A DNA stretch of 64,000 nt from Bryoerythrophyllum caledonicum (Eukaryota > Streptophyta > Bryopsida > Pottiales > Pottiaceae), in the NCBI GenBank assembly GCA_963971425.1, contig OZ020519.1, positions 17,004,028-17,068,027 of the forward strand, given 5' to 3'. The translations under genes were made by a program, and so were the position numbers. Below, one piece after another: positions 47,191 through 58,194 of this stretch (its first letter is position 1; every line of letters starts with the position of its first letter). The notes below the pieces were generated by a model that was not told the origin of the DNA, did not search any database, and was given only the letters and a program-made list of their open reading frames with translations.

Positions 47191-47800
47191 ACATTTGTTT
47201 CCGTCTACTTTGCATTGGATGCTCCTCTTGGAGTTGTGATGTAGCTCTATGACAGCTCTCTCTACTTGTGCAACTGGGAAAATTTTGGAGGGCGCAGTGA
47301 ATTGATAGTAAAATTAGATACAAGTCTTATCTGTCAACAGTCTGATGCACTTCACTACTTTACCCTAAAGTCTTGGAACGGAAGGGCATGTTCATGTGAT
47401 GTCAAATTTTACTATAATTTTTTTAACCTTTTTTTTTGAAGGTGAGAGTACTAGCATTTGGGAAATATAATTTGTACTTCATTTTGGTGCATGGGAGAAA
47501 AAGTTATGCCTTCCTAAGCACAAAAATAATACAAGAACTTGAAATTAGTTTTTTAGTTTTTTTCTTATAGAGTATGCTTATGTCTTTAGGAAAGGCTTTG
47601 ATTTGTTTCATTTGGATTGTTGATGTGAACGTTATGAAGAGCCTTGTTTTTTGGCAATTCAGGCATTGTCCTAAAAAAATAATGTAAAGGATTTGTTTAT
47701 GAAAATGATTTATTGATTCCAAGTATTCTTTTCATTCACAGGTATAATGTAGAATGACCTAAAACTATTCATTTAAATTGTTGTGTATAAATCCAATTAG

Positions 47801-47944
47801 GAGCCACAAGCAGCTTCTGTCTTAAATGACAGTGCAAAATATCAAGAACATCTCAGAATATATCCGAATCCCGACCTATCTGAAGACAATTCACACGTAA
47901 CCTACTTGCAGAAACGTGTATGGAAATCCATGAGCGACTTCCAG
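47801..47944 (+). CDS. Probable internal exon of an unrecognised gene
   Basis: A 144-nt segment (48 codons) reads EPQAASVLNDSAKYQEHLRI then YPNPDLSEDNSHVTYLQKRV and WKSMSDFQ. It has an acceptor in front (CCAATTAG) and a strong donor behind (TTCCAG|GTGAGC), both phase 0. Codon use looks genuine. No domain is recognised, and neighbouring exons were not assigned with confidence. Confidence 0.45.
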
Positions 47945-48310
47945 GTGAGCTGGACGTCAACTAACAAATTGAAGATGGCCAGATACGCTATGATACGACG
48001 TTAATACCCTAAGACCTCTTCAAAGCAGTTCTTGGTGCCAACGCAAGCTCGATTGTGGTCTCCTGATCCTTACCCCTGATCCATGTTATACAAGTAATAC
48101 TCCGTTGATACAGCCATTGTTCTCAGGATTGTTTGTAACTTGAGCGTATTTTCCCCATACAACTTTTCCAACAGGTGTCACAAGTCCCAATTCACAGACG
48201 TTCACCTGCATAAATTCAAACCCACGAGTTACTATTGAAACTTGAATCGACTCATCAGAGTCAATTCTGATCACTGTTGACTATACAACAAAATAGTATA
48301 ATTTACCACA

Positions 48311-48351
48311 ATTGTACTAGCCACATTAATAATAGTTGACTAGTACAATTG
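48311..48351. repeat. Small palindrome AATTGTACTAG ... CTAGTACAATT
   Basis: Eleven bases pair perfectly around a loop of about 19 nt. A second small palindrome (TTAAATAAATATTGTTTATTTAA) lies about 10 bp downstream. Both lie just downstream of the hypothetical minus-strand gene's stop (its 3' side), so they could mark its transcript end or be remnants of a MITE. Confidence 0.45.
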
Positions 48352-48450
48352 TACAATTAATGTTAAATAAATATTGTTTATTTAACAATAGACAATAACA
48401 GCTTAAAATTTAACAAAATCGTCTAATATTAAATAGTTCCAAAAAAGGAC

Positions 48451-49341
48451 TTAGCCACATTGATAACTATTATTTAGCCACAAGATAGATAGACTAAACG
48501 GTTGTGCCAAGTCATGCATGTCTCTAAAAATAGATCGGTTATGCATTGCGGCTTCCGTGCATGCCTTGAGTTCTTCAGGCTTCAGTCCCGCCCACACCCG
48601 CCATACATGCGGCGGAATCGGGGCTAACAAGTTAATATTACCGATCGTCCAGACTCGGTGGTTTCTTGCCGACACTAGATCTTCGACTGCTCTGGGGGGC
48701 ATGAAGGGAATCGATAAACTTTGCGTACTGCTTGATAGGGTAGCTTGTTCTCGTTCAGCCTCTGAGACGAGGAATCCTTCATGGACGTCCTCTATAGCAG
48801 CCTTGTGTGCTTCGTCCAAGCCTAGGTTGCGCAGGAATGGATGTGCCAAACCCAGTCCATCTGGGTCGATATCGTTGAGGCCGCAGTCTTGCGATACTCC
48901 TCCGTCAATACTGGTGTTCGGTTCTGGTACTTGCAGGTTCAACTCCTTGATATACTTCTCCACGACCACCATGTTACCGCGAGCTTCCTCATACTCCAGC
49001 ATATCCCGATTTGTGATCTCACGCAGGCCGAGCTGCATATCCTTTAGTCGTTGCATCGCTTTTGGTGCATCGGTATTTGCGTATTCAAATATCCGAATCG
49101 AGTGGCCCAAATCGAGAACACTCAAAAGTAATAGTGCCTCACCACTTTCAGTAGTTTCGTTCTTGTCCAAAGCCTCACAGTCGTTGGACTGTATAAACTT
49201 GTGAATCTCTGGAGCGTTCATAGCAGCCAGTGTAGCTTGGACCACAGGTATCGGGGGAGGAAGGGGTTCCTTGTAACCCCGAGCCATTAATTCAAGGTGC
49301 CATGTAGGTACCGCCTTGGAGTTCTGAACACCACAGTTCAT
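48451..49341 (-). CDS. Hypothetical protein, 296 aa
   Basis: A single long frame on the minus strand, far longer than chance in this composition. It starts MNCGVQNSKAVPTWHLELMA. I recognise no domain. It is acidic and Pro/Leu-rich at the start (YKEPLPPPIPVVQATLA), helical in the middle (APKAMQRLKDMQLGLREITN), and carries IPPHVWRVWAGLKPEELKAC near the end. No signal peptide or membrane helix is evident. A CAG acceptor lies just inside the frame (GTGTTCAG|AACTCC), so the first seven codons may be intronic and an upstream exon may exist in 49.4-50.3 kb. The C-terminus (WLNNSYQCG) may likewise run past a missed donor. Confidence 0.5.
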   Translation of the reverse strand: MNCGVQNSKAVPTWHLELMARGYKEPLPPPIPVVQATLAAMNAPEIHKFIQSNDCEALDKNETTESGEALLLLSVLDLGHSIRIFEYANTDAPKAMQRLKDMQLGLREITNRDMLEYEEARGNMVVVEKYIKELNLQVPEPNTSIDGGVSQDCGLNDIDPDGLGLAHPFLRNLGLDEAHKAAIEDVHEGFLVSEAEREQATLSSSTQSLSIPFMPPRAVEDLVSARNHRVWTIGNINLLAPIPPHVWRVWAGLKPEELKACTEAAMHNRSIFRDMHDLAQPFSLSILWLNNSYQCG

Positions 49342-50750
49342 GCCAAAAATCAGTGAGTTTCTGTACTAGAAGAATTGTTAGGAATAGGGAAATCTTCATC
49401 AGATTTCCATGGATGACTTTTTTTACGAAACCCTGGGAGGGTGGGTGGGACATCCCTTTTCAGGGCTATTCCTACCTTATCTTCTAAGTCATTGTCAGAA
49501 AACACACTTGGCATTTTAAACCCTATAATGAACTATTCATCCCATCACTTCACAAGAATTTTTGTTCTTCATAAAAATTCATGAGTTTATCCAACAAGTA
49601 CATCATACAGTTTTGCTAGATATCATATCATAGCAATACTATCCTATTATGTCCAAAAGCATATATAAAAATCATTTCCTACTAGCTAAAAACTCCTATG
49701 TTGCTAGATTCATGTTTCAAGAAAAACCATGAATTATAAAAATTCCCCCATGTTGGTCTTCATAGTCAAAGCAAAGTTGTAATGATGGTAAATTGACCAC
49801 CGAGGCAGCAAACCTCACATGTTCCCATGAACACCCAACACACAAAATGTTAGGGAATCCGTACACGAGGTGTCTTCAGTTTGCAAGCAGCTTGTTATCA
49901 CTGTCACGAAGGTAAAATTACCACAACCAACAGACTACATAGATTACCAACCGTAGTATTTGAGACAAACAGAAAAAAATAAAAAAACCTGTGATGCCGC
50001 CACCTGTGAATTTTTAGTGCAGACGAAACGAGCCCCCAGACACAGGCCCGAGCTACCACACTAATCGGAAGTAAAAAAAAATAGCAGGGAGAAGTCCAGA
50101 AAGCACTCAGTCCCGAGCAATACACTTTGTCAAAACGCTCAGTCCCGGGCCCACTCCTGCAGCACCGTAGCCAGAGGGCCAGAAGACGAACGACACCAGC
50201 TCCGACAGCCCTGGGGGGCTCTGACGCACCATCTGGCCGCACTACCGAATAAGTGTATCCCGAGGACCCTTCTCACCATGCGCAGATGGAGAAAAAAATT
50301 ATAACAGGTGATGGACCACAGAAGTGACTCGATTACTTATAAATCAGGTTCCATGCTCTGGATGTCCCCCATTAGCTATGTACTTCCTGGCTTGAATATT
50401 TGTTAATTCACATTCTGTAAGTTCATGAGTGACTTACTCATGTACCACCAAAGACCCCTTGTCACTACCCAACCATCAAAAAGGAATGGTACAGGTTTAA
50501 CAAACTGCCCAGTGGGTTAATTGTCAAAATTACCCACTAATCTGGATTGCTTTATTGCTCCACATAGTGTCTATCTAACTGAAATTCATAATGACTCTTC
50601 TATTAAGAGTTTGATGGGAGGGAGGGTGGGACAACATGGTCTCATTATCCACCAATTTTATTTGACTTAATATCCATGTTCATGGTATTAATTCCCTAAA
50701 TTGTATCCATAAAAAGCATAACACCTTTAATAGATAACAATTAATCATTT
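49342..50750. other. Intergenic sequence; no gene supported
   Basis: The 49,900-50,270 part is GC-richer with repeated CAGTCCCG(A/G)GC phrases (about 50,107 and 50,140), but the low-complexity frame on the minus strand looks non-coding. Confidence 0.35.
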
Positions 50751-50886
50751 TTCACATTTCATTTTTTTTTTTTTTTTTTTTTTTTTTTTCGCTTTCTATT
50801 TTTTTCCTCTCCATAAGTTAGTGTTCACACTTAAACTTATGCGACGAAAAACTCATCTCTATGTTGTTTCCTTGCTAACAAAAAGG

Positions 50887-50917
50887 AGGGTTTGGGGTTT
50901 AGGGTTTAGGGTTCAAG
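50887..50917 (+). repeat. Short interstitial telomere-like tract
   Basis: GGGTTTGGGGTTTAGGGTTT then AGGGTTCAAG gives about four units of the plant-type TTTAGGG repeat. It sits directly before the T-rich array starting at about 50,930. Confidence 0.7.
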
Positions 50918-50929
50918 TTTTTTTATTTT

Positions 50930-52095
50930 TTCCATTTCAACAATGGAATTTTTTATTACATGAATAAAAATGCCCATTTTGGGGGAGTTACTAAAGTTGA
51001 TTCATATTTTTTTCCAAGAACAAGGATATCCATATTCTTCTTTCCTATAGTTGAGTATTTCTTTCAATTCAATACCCAATTCTTTTCATTACGAAATAGT
51101 TGAATATTTCTTTTTTGAGAATGAGAATGTTCATTTTTTTTTTGTATTGTGCTCGAGTAGTTCTTTCCAAAGAACTTTTTTTTTTTCATTACTATCGTAG
51201 GATCTTTCTTTTATAAGAATAAGGAAACTAGCACCCTTTTTTTTCTTTTACGACAAATAAAATCTCATTTGCAAGAATAAAATTTTTCATATTTTTACCA
51301 TTACTATGGTCCATTTATATATTTTTTTTCAAGAACAAAAATAGTTGTATTCATCTTTTATTTAGTTGAATAATTCTTTTCCAAAAAGACCCATATTTTC
51401 CTATTACAATCGTTGAATCCTTCCTTTATAAGAATAAGAATACCCGCCTTTTTTTTTTTTTTTTTCAAAATTTTCTATTTCAACAATGTAATGTTTCTTT
51501 ATATGAATAAAAATGCCCTTTTCCGGGGGAGTTACTAAAGTTGATTCATATTTTTTTCCAAGAACAAGGATATCCATATTCTTCCTTCCTATAGTTGAGT
51601 ATTTGAGGATGAGAATGTTCATATTTTTTATTTATTTTTATTGTGGTCGAGTTGTTCTTTTCAAAGAACATCTGTTTTTTTTCCATAACTATCGTAGGAT
51701 CTTTCTTTTATAAGAATAAAGAAAACTAGTACCCTTTTCTTTTTCTTTCTTTTTCAACATATAAAATTTCATTTATAAGAGTAAAAATATTAATGTTTTT
51801 GCCATTACTATGGTCCATTTATATGTTTTTTTTAAAAACAATAATAGTTATATTCATCCTTTATATGGTTGAATAGTTATTTTCCAAAAAGACCCATATT
51901 TTCCTATTACAATCCTTGAATTATTCTTTTCTAAGAATAAGAATACCCATTTTTTTCACTACTTTAGTTTAATATTTTTTTAGCAGGAATAATACTATTA
52001 TCCATTTTTTATTGTTATATGGATTGAATTTTTTCCACTATTAAGAATAGCCATTTTTTTTCCTCATAATGAAGTTTATTTTTTCTTTTATAAGA
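50930..52095 (+). repeat. T-rich higher-order tandem array
   Basis: Two large units of about 500-540 bp (50,930-51,470 and 51,471-51,960) match in order: ATTTCAACAATG, AATAAAAATGCCC, GGGGGAGTTACTAAAGTTGA, TTTTTTTCCAAGAACAAGGA, ATCGTAGGATCTTTCTTTTA, CCATTACTATGGTCCATTTA and AAAAAGACCCATATTTTCCT. Each unit is itself built from degenerate pieces of about 45-60 bp of the form ATTACTAT-GTTGAAT-CTTTT-AAGAATAAGAATACCC-T(n). No coding. Satellite-like organisation. Confidence 0.75.
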
Positions 52096-52740
52096 CATAT
52101 AAAATCCTTTTCTTTTGTTTTTCCGGATAAATTTTTTCTGACAAAAATATTAAAATAATTATATCCTTTTACGTGTAGGTTATGTTTTCCTCATAACAGT
52201 ACGAACAATCAAATTTTAATTTAGTAAAGTTGAATATTTTCTTTTGAAGAATAAAGATATTTAAAATTGTTTCTAATGTGCGAACATTTCAAAATTAAGA
52301 ATTCAAAGATTTTTAAAACTTTCAATATATGATTTGGTGAAAATATTATGAGTTGATGTATGCATTTTATTTATTGTACAATTTATTGATGAGTGATTTT
52401 GAAATTGACAAGCAAGTAAGTTTTCATTAATTAAATTATAGGTTTGAAAGTCACATCAACCGGTGACCAGTGGTACCCGGTCTTTGTTCCGGTGACCACC
52501 TCCATAAGTGGAATTTGGAGTTGGAAGTGTTGTTTCTCCTGTACTCCAGCTCTCACCAGCTCACCGCTGGTTCTCACACTTGCAGTTTAGCGACTCTGGT
52601 TTCTTGTTATGCAATTGATTTACGTAGAATTGTGCTTGGGTGCATTTTTGTGGATTTCGTTTGTTTTCATTTCTCGAGTTGCGTTTCATTTCAAAGCGTT
52701 TGAGCGACTTCAGTGATCGGCACATTGCGGATCTTTTCGC

Positions 52741-52820
52741 TGCGGGGAGGAGGGCGAGGAGGGCAAGGAGGGCGAGCTGGGCGAGGAGGGCGAGGAGAGC
52801 GAGGTCGGCGAGGAGGGTGC
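52741..52820 (+). repeat. GGCGAGGAG 9-bp tandem repeat
   Basis: About eight units of GGCGAGGAG and variants (GGCAAGGAG, GGCGAGCTG, AGCGAGGTC) run from 52,745 to 52,818. The 9-bp period keeps frame (RARRARRASWARRARRARSA on one frame), but no gene model uses it. It lies in the likely leader region of the gene beginning at 53,384. Confidence 0.75.
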
Positions 52821-53383
52821 CATCGACTATTGCAGGTGGTCTCAAACATTGCTTCACTCTTATTCCTCTTCAAGAGAATAGTTTGCGTTTGCTATTGAGA
52901 TGTTTATGTCATTGTTTTCCGTCACAGTTCTTATGATGAAATTGGTTTAGTGAATCTTGTTTCAAGGTGTAGAAGACAGGGAGTGAGCAAACCCCCACTT
53001 CCCAGTTGTGATGTCCGTACAATTTCAATGCGTTGTATTGGAATGTTTGTATTGTCCAGACCTCTTGAGTACAAATTGTATACTCCACATTCTATTTTAG
53101 TAGGTTTTGTACGCATTATGGACAGCTTAGGGTTCAGGGTATACAAGTTTGTAGTGCTCGTTTAAGTTGAAAATGGTACTACCTGCTTCAAGGCCATTGA
53201 GGAGCAAACCCCACTTCCTAGTTCTATCGTGCGTACAAATTTGTACGTAAGGTTTAGGGTTCTGTACAGCCAATCCATCCTCTATCTCTTGCAGTCAATC
53301 TGAGTTGTTTTAACATATAATTTTTCGGCTGAGAATGAGGGTTTTGATCATGATTTTGTTGTTTGCTGCAGTTGAGGAGAAAA

Positions 53384-54643
53384 ATGTCACGGGTAAAAGG
53401 CAAAGGCGCTACAAGGGTGAGGCGAGCACGGTCACTCAAACCACCCGAAGTCGAACCCCAAGTCGAACAGCCCGAAGTCGAACCCGAAGTCGAACAGATA
53501 GAACAAGATGTTGAGAGGGGCGACGAGGGAGACGACAGTTCAGCCAGTGAGGAGAGTTCAAGAAGCGAGGACAGCTCCGACCACGCTGACTCTGACAACG
53601 AGGACCAGGAGGAGGAGGGCGACAAGGAGGAGGAAGAGGAGGGTGACGAGGGCAACGAGGACCAACAGTTCAATGCCGATGATGTGGATGATGAACTCAA
53701 CAAGCTCACCAATCCACCGCCGGTATTAACCAGAGCTGACTTTGTGGAGAAGTACGGCTTCAAAGATGAAGGGCACTTGCCAAATCGGTTGACGAAGTGG
53801 AAAGGAAGGAAATTTGATGACAAAAAGTGTGTCAAATTATTTGGAGTGCCGGTAGGTGATCATGGACGATATGGGTACAACTGGAAGGACGTGAAGTCAC
53901 CGCGGCTGCAGAAGAGGATGAAAGAGCTCTTACGAGCTCTTTATCAGCAAAAAGTGCCCCATCCCATACTTCCACACAAGATGGCGCGGGGAATTGTTTT
54001 GGAGGAGGAAGGTGAACACATTAATTGGGCCGCCTACGGGGCGGATACTAATAAGACCCAGCGAAAGTTATATTAGCGGAATGTTATCAAGTTACGGAAG
54101 TTTAAGGGGAAGGTGAAGGAGAGAGGGACTGTGGCGGCTTGGCGGAAACTTCATGTCGACAAACGGGAGCTGCAGTCTGAAATTTGCGAGGGTAGAGGGA
54201 GTTCCATGGATGAATTAGTGTTGGAGGAGGAGGAATGTAACTCTAGGCTGGAGTACCTGGGATGATTGTTGGCTGTGGAGAACTTGGAGCTGGAGGCTAG
54301 GGTAGAGGCTAAGCAGGAGGCAACTACAACCAAGGAGAGGCGCACAGGAATGTTGAATCATCACAAGGGGGTGGTGGATCTCATGAAGTTGAAACAGAAA
54401 GCACTTCAGAAGCAGTTGCAAACAACGACCTCAGATGGGGTGGTGGATTGGAAGCTAAGGGAGAAGGTGGATGTGTATAATGATTTAGTACGCGGTGCAC
54501 TACGGAAAGTAAAGAGGTTGGAGAGTGAAGTCGCTAGCTTGGAGGAGACTCTCAAGCTTGAGCACCATCGAGCTATGAAGATGCAATTGCAAGTTCGTGC
54601 CTTGCAGGAGGAGCATGCGTATTTGGGACGTGTTTGTATCTAA
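53384..54643 (+). pseudogene. Acidic plus coiled-coil nuclear-type protein interrupted by two in-frame stops
   Basis: The frame starts at an ATG at 53,384, just after a good acceptor (TTTGCTGCAG), and stays in one frame for 420 codons apart from a TAG at 54,074 and a TGA at 54,263. The N-terminus is basic (MSRVKGKGATRVRRARSLKP), followed by EVEQPEVEPEVEQ-type repeats and a long Glu/Asp/Ser tract. A conserved-looking globular part follows (ADFVEKYGFKDEGHLPNRLT, KKCVKLFGVPVGDHGRYGYN), then a coiled coil (54,266-54,640; LVRGALRKVKRLESEVASLE). I do not recognise the family. Both stops are one C-to-T change from a sense codon (CAG and CGA), as expected from deamination of methylated cytosine. It could be a young pseudogene, or the first part could be a shorter real protein. 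It lies upstream of, and in line with, the SUVR-type gene. Confidence 0.5.
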
Positions 54644-55807
54644 GGTTCGTACAGTTGGGTAACAATTCCGTACTTTATGTTCATTCTTGTTGTACCTGAT
54701 GTTTACTATTGCTCTTCTGGTTGTATTGTCTATATGTTTGTATCTAAGGTTTGTACAGTTGGGTAACAATTCTGACACCTCTGTACTCGCAACTGTTCTG
54801 AGATCCTTATTTGTACCTTATGTTATACAAATTGTACCTTTAGGACTATAGTACGTACTTAATTGTATGAACATGTACTTTTTGGTACTCTGACATGTAA
54901 CATGTTATGTTTGTATCCATGTTTGTACCCAAATTAGATACATAAATTTGTTTAGGATATTGAATATTGTGCTTAAGTTGTGCAAAGCTTAGTTCCTCGG
55001 ATGGAGGAGGGAGAGAAAATGCTTCGGCAGGTGGCCACGAAAAGGAGTTCCCTGTGGAAAATACTAGCATATTTTGGGGTAATAACGGAATGGATGGTCC
55101 TGCGTCTAGGATCCAAGAACGAGCAAACGCTGCATTATCATCAATAGCAACAACAACTGGGTATTCACTTGGAATCTTGTAATCCATTTTCTATTTTTTT
55201 TGTGATTGTGTATCCCACCAAAACAATTTCCGTACAGAGTTTACAATGGGATTTGTTGGAATGTAGAACGGAGACACTCCCATCCACTGTAGACACTGGC
55301 GGAGATGGAGGGGATAATTTGGTGGTGCAGGGCTGTCGTAATTCCTTTTGTATGGGCTGTGAGGAATGTACAGCAGCAATTCAAAATTTTAGTCAGCACC
55401 ATTCTGGTTATATTCCCTGAACCTTTCTTTCCCTTATTTTGGTCCTTTCAATCTTTTCTTATAGTAGGTTCTTTGTATCTTCGAAGCTTATTTACTGGAT
55501 ATATTGCAATGTGTGTTTTGTTTTTTACACATATGTCATGTGTGTTTTTGGAATGTAGGGAGGGTTCAAGGAAGAGACGTAGATCATATTAGATTTTGGC
55601 CATATCTGCTACGTATTACATTTGTACATGATCTATGCCAAATATACAAATGTGTACACATTTGTGAATGTATTTTGTTTGGAATATAGAAGTATAGTAG
55701 AAAACTGAATTTTTTGTATATATTTTGTACATATTTTACTGTATATGAGTAGAACTTTCTACATATTACTTTTAGAATGTATGGATATGTATCAATTTGT
55801 GGAAAGT
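54644..55807 (+). other. GTAC-rich sequence with possible small exons
   Basis: 54,632-54,670 and 54,737-54,775 are near-identical (TGTTTGTATCTAAGGTTCGT then ACAGTTGGGTAACAATTC). An exon-like piece follows GTGCAAAG at about 54,988 (SSDGGGRENASAGGHEKEFP ... ERANAALSSIATTTG) and another follows GGAATGTAG at 55,266 (TETLPSTVDTGGDGGDNLVV). Four TTGGAAT(G/A)TAG acceptor-like sites occur at about 55,256, 55,547, 55,679 and 55,808, suggesting tandem duplication of an intron-exon unit. These may be upstream exons of the SUVR-type gene. Confidence 0.35.
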
Positions 55808-55870
55808 GTTTTTTTGGAATGTAGAAGCATCTTGGGAAACTGTAATTCGTGTAATGAATTGTACAGTTCA
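55620..55870 (+). repeat. About 125-bp tandem duplication around a splice-acceptor-like motif
   Basis: Both copies contain ACATATTA(C), TATGGATATG/CTATGCCAAATATA, TTTGTG, GTTT(TTT)GGAAT(A/G)TAGAAG and GGAAACTG/GAAAACTG. It supports local duplication of an acceptor plus exon start. Confidence 0.45.
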
Positions 55871-57783
55871 TTTTGTGTGGACTGTTTAAGCCGATCAAGT
55901 TTCCGGAGAGAATTTTGCAATAAAGACCAACATGGTGATGGTCCCGTTGTTGATGAAGCCGCTGGTCCAGTTGTTGATGAAGCCGCTGCTGGTCCAGTTG
56001 TTGATGAAGCCGCTGCTGGTCTTGTTGTTGATGAAGCCACTGGTCCCGTTGTTGATGAAGCAGCTGGTCCAGTTGTTGATGAAGCCGTTGCTGGTCCTGT
56101 TGTTGATGAAGCCACTGGTCCCGTTGTTGATGAAGCAGCTGGTCCAGTTGTTGATGAAGCTGCTGGTCCCGTTGTTGATGAAGCCGCCGGTCCCGTCGTT
56201 GATAAAGCCGGGTATTTAATCCTTTGAGAACTTTCTCATTTTGTTTAGTCTTTTTATTTCCAGTCTTTTTTTTTTAATTTCCACCGCATACAAGTGGAAT
56301 ATACTTGTGTTACAGATGTGAATTTTTTGCTGATTGTAGGAAGAAGAGGAGGAAGTCTCAAGACACGGGGAAGAAAAGACAGACTAAGAAGCCCAAGCAC
56401 AGTAGATCCAAAGTGAGCAAATCAACACCAGTGAATTATAGCCCAGGGCCACCCTCTCAGCCCTTGTAATGTTTAATTTATAGTTCCCTTTAAATTATTA
56501 GATCCGCTATCACTGGCTTACATGTTTTGGAGGTTGTATTTTTGTTCATAGGAACAATTTTGGTATGATGCACGGGATTTGTCGAACGGATTAGAAAGAG
56601 TTCCAGTTACCGTATGTGTGCCAAGTATGGAGTTCCATGCTTTAGAGGAATTTTCTTATTGCATTCAGTCCAGACTACCTATAGTTGCATATAAGAATCT
56701 AGCTGAAGTGAAAATGAATTTCACTGCTTCTTGCCAATGTGATGAGCATGGTTTCCATGGGCAAGCATGTTGTTGTGGGGTGAAAAACCTTACGTCCTTG
56801 GCTTATGACAAACGAGGTCGTCTCCTGAGTTCAATCCTAAACGAGCATGTAAGTTTTTCTTGAATTGAGAGGGTACTGTTACTTTCGTTGCAGTTTTCAT
56901 TTTTTTGGCTACCTTTACTATCATACAATGTATCTTGCCTATTGATATTGTACTTATTGGTACAATTGGTACTGACTATGTATTGATTTGTGAACTTGAT
57001 AGGTTTATTCGGAAGAGATGGAATTCTGCAATCTACAATGTTGTGCAGACCAGGGTATTGCTTGCCTTGGTCATATCAAAAGGGTTTTTCTTCAAGAGTG
57101 TAACGATTCTTGCACCTGTGGTATTTCCTGTGGGAACAGAGTAGTTCAGAAGGGATTGTGCATTCCCATTGAACTTTTTTGGACTGGAGAGAAGGGTTGG
57201 GGCCGAGACTACGGACAAGGAAGAAAATTTGGAAGGGCACTTTTCTCTTTGAATATGTAGGAGAAATCATTTCAAATGCTGAGCTCATTCAACGTAGGGC
57301 TTTTTCAAGATTGGGAAAATCGAAGGCGTTCACACTTGCACTTGATGCGGATTGGAAATCCGAGCAGGTGGCATAGACAACACTTTTTGGGGAAATGTCA
57401 GTAGATTTCTAAACCATAGGTATTTGCCAAAAATTGTACCTTGTTGTTTTGAATTGCATTTGTTGTGATGGTATCTACTTCTCAAATTGATGGTTGGATG
57501 TACTTGTACTGCTTTTAATTTCATTACACGTAGTCGCTTGTTTCCAAGATGTGAGGACGCCAACCTCATTGATGTGCCCGTCAAAGTAAACTGCATGGAC
57601 CCAAGACTCTACCATGTTGCATTCTTTGCACGAGTAGACATTCTACCGTTAGAAGAATTGACTTGGGATTATGGCTGTAGCTTCAAATTGCCAGAAGTAG
57701 ATGCTGTAGATACTATAGTTCCCTTCCAGTGCAAGTGTGGTAGCACTCACTGCCATGACACAGTAATTGACAGTACACAGTAA
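55808..57783 (+). pseudogene. SUVR-type (SUVR1/2/4-like) SET-domain histone methyltransferase with two frame breaks
   Basis: Exons: about 55,808-56,211, 56,340-56,412, 56,552-56,848, 57,003-57,419 and 57,549-57,783, with GT-AG borders and matching phases at most junctions. The order is: a GPVVDEA repeat tract; a basic nuclear-localisation-like stretch (KKRRKSQDTGKKRQTKKPK); pre-SET zinc-cluster cysteines (CQCDEHGFHGQACCC, CNDSCTCGISCGNRVVQ); a SET domain (KGTFLFEYVGEIISNAEL, ALDADWKSEQ, FWGNVSRFLNH, then RCEDANLIDVPV and LEELTWDYG); and a post-SET CKCGSTHCH. NHRC-DAN and ELTWDYG are hallmarks of plant SUVR lysine-9-type methyltransferases, which act on histone H3 in silencing. In the 57,003-57,419 exon the match changes frame near 57,203 (after GEKGWG) and near 57,372 (after SEQVA). 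The exon is 417 nt where 419 would keep phase, so two single-base losses fit. It is either a young pseudogene or the product of two assembly errors. Confidence 0.78.
55937..56211 (+). repeat. Coding minisatellite, GPVVDEA(A) units
   Basis: About eleven units of GGTCC(A/C/T)GTTGTTGATGAAGCC plus one or two alanine codons, each 24 or 27 bp. All lengths are multiples of three, so the frame GPVVDEAA / GPVVDEAAA is kept. Variants GLVVDEAT and GPVVDEAVA and a block order that repeats (AT-GP-AA-GP) indicate unequal exchange. The tract ends at the exon's donor (GCCGG|GTATTT). Confidence 0.85.
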
Positions 57784-58194
57784 TTGACGATTCAGTTCAT
57801 CCCATCACCAATCTCTAGGTTGCTTTGTAGAGTATGTAAATTCTTTGTAGGATTCCTAAATAATTAACCAGTGTTGGATGGATATCTGGCATTTTTGAAA
57901 CTACTGTTGCAATGTAATGTTCACAGTACTCTCATATGTCTGGATAACCGCCCAACACATGTTAATGTTAACATCTTTGCAAATTTTGTACATTAAGTAC
58001 AGAATGGTACGTAGGATATGGTGCATGTGTTGCAAAGTTTCGTGACATACACATATCATGAAGTGATGAATTACATACAAACATGTACTCTCTATGAACT
58101 AACTCTATACAACTTCTGCAACAACTTCTTGAAGATTGTACATTAAAAAGAGAACCATCTAGTTTGCTCGTCTTCTTAGCCCGTGTATCCCATA

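Noticed and set aside
48518-49204. A 228-residue plus-strand frame
   Set aside because: It lies opposite the more plausible 296-residue minus-strand protein and has Ser/Arg-biased shadow composition.
49904-50242. A 112-residue minus-strand frame
   Set aside because: Biased composition without domain, splice context or conserved-looking blocks; treated as non-coding.
55932-56219. Leu-rich and Ser/Thr-rich frames across the GPVVDEA tract
   Set aside because: Shadows of the minisatellite. The GPVVDEA frame is the one that joins the SUVR exons in phase.
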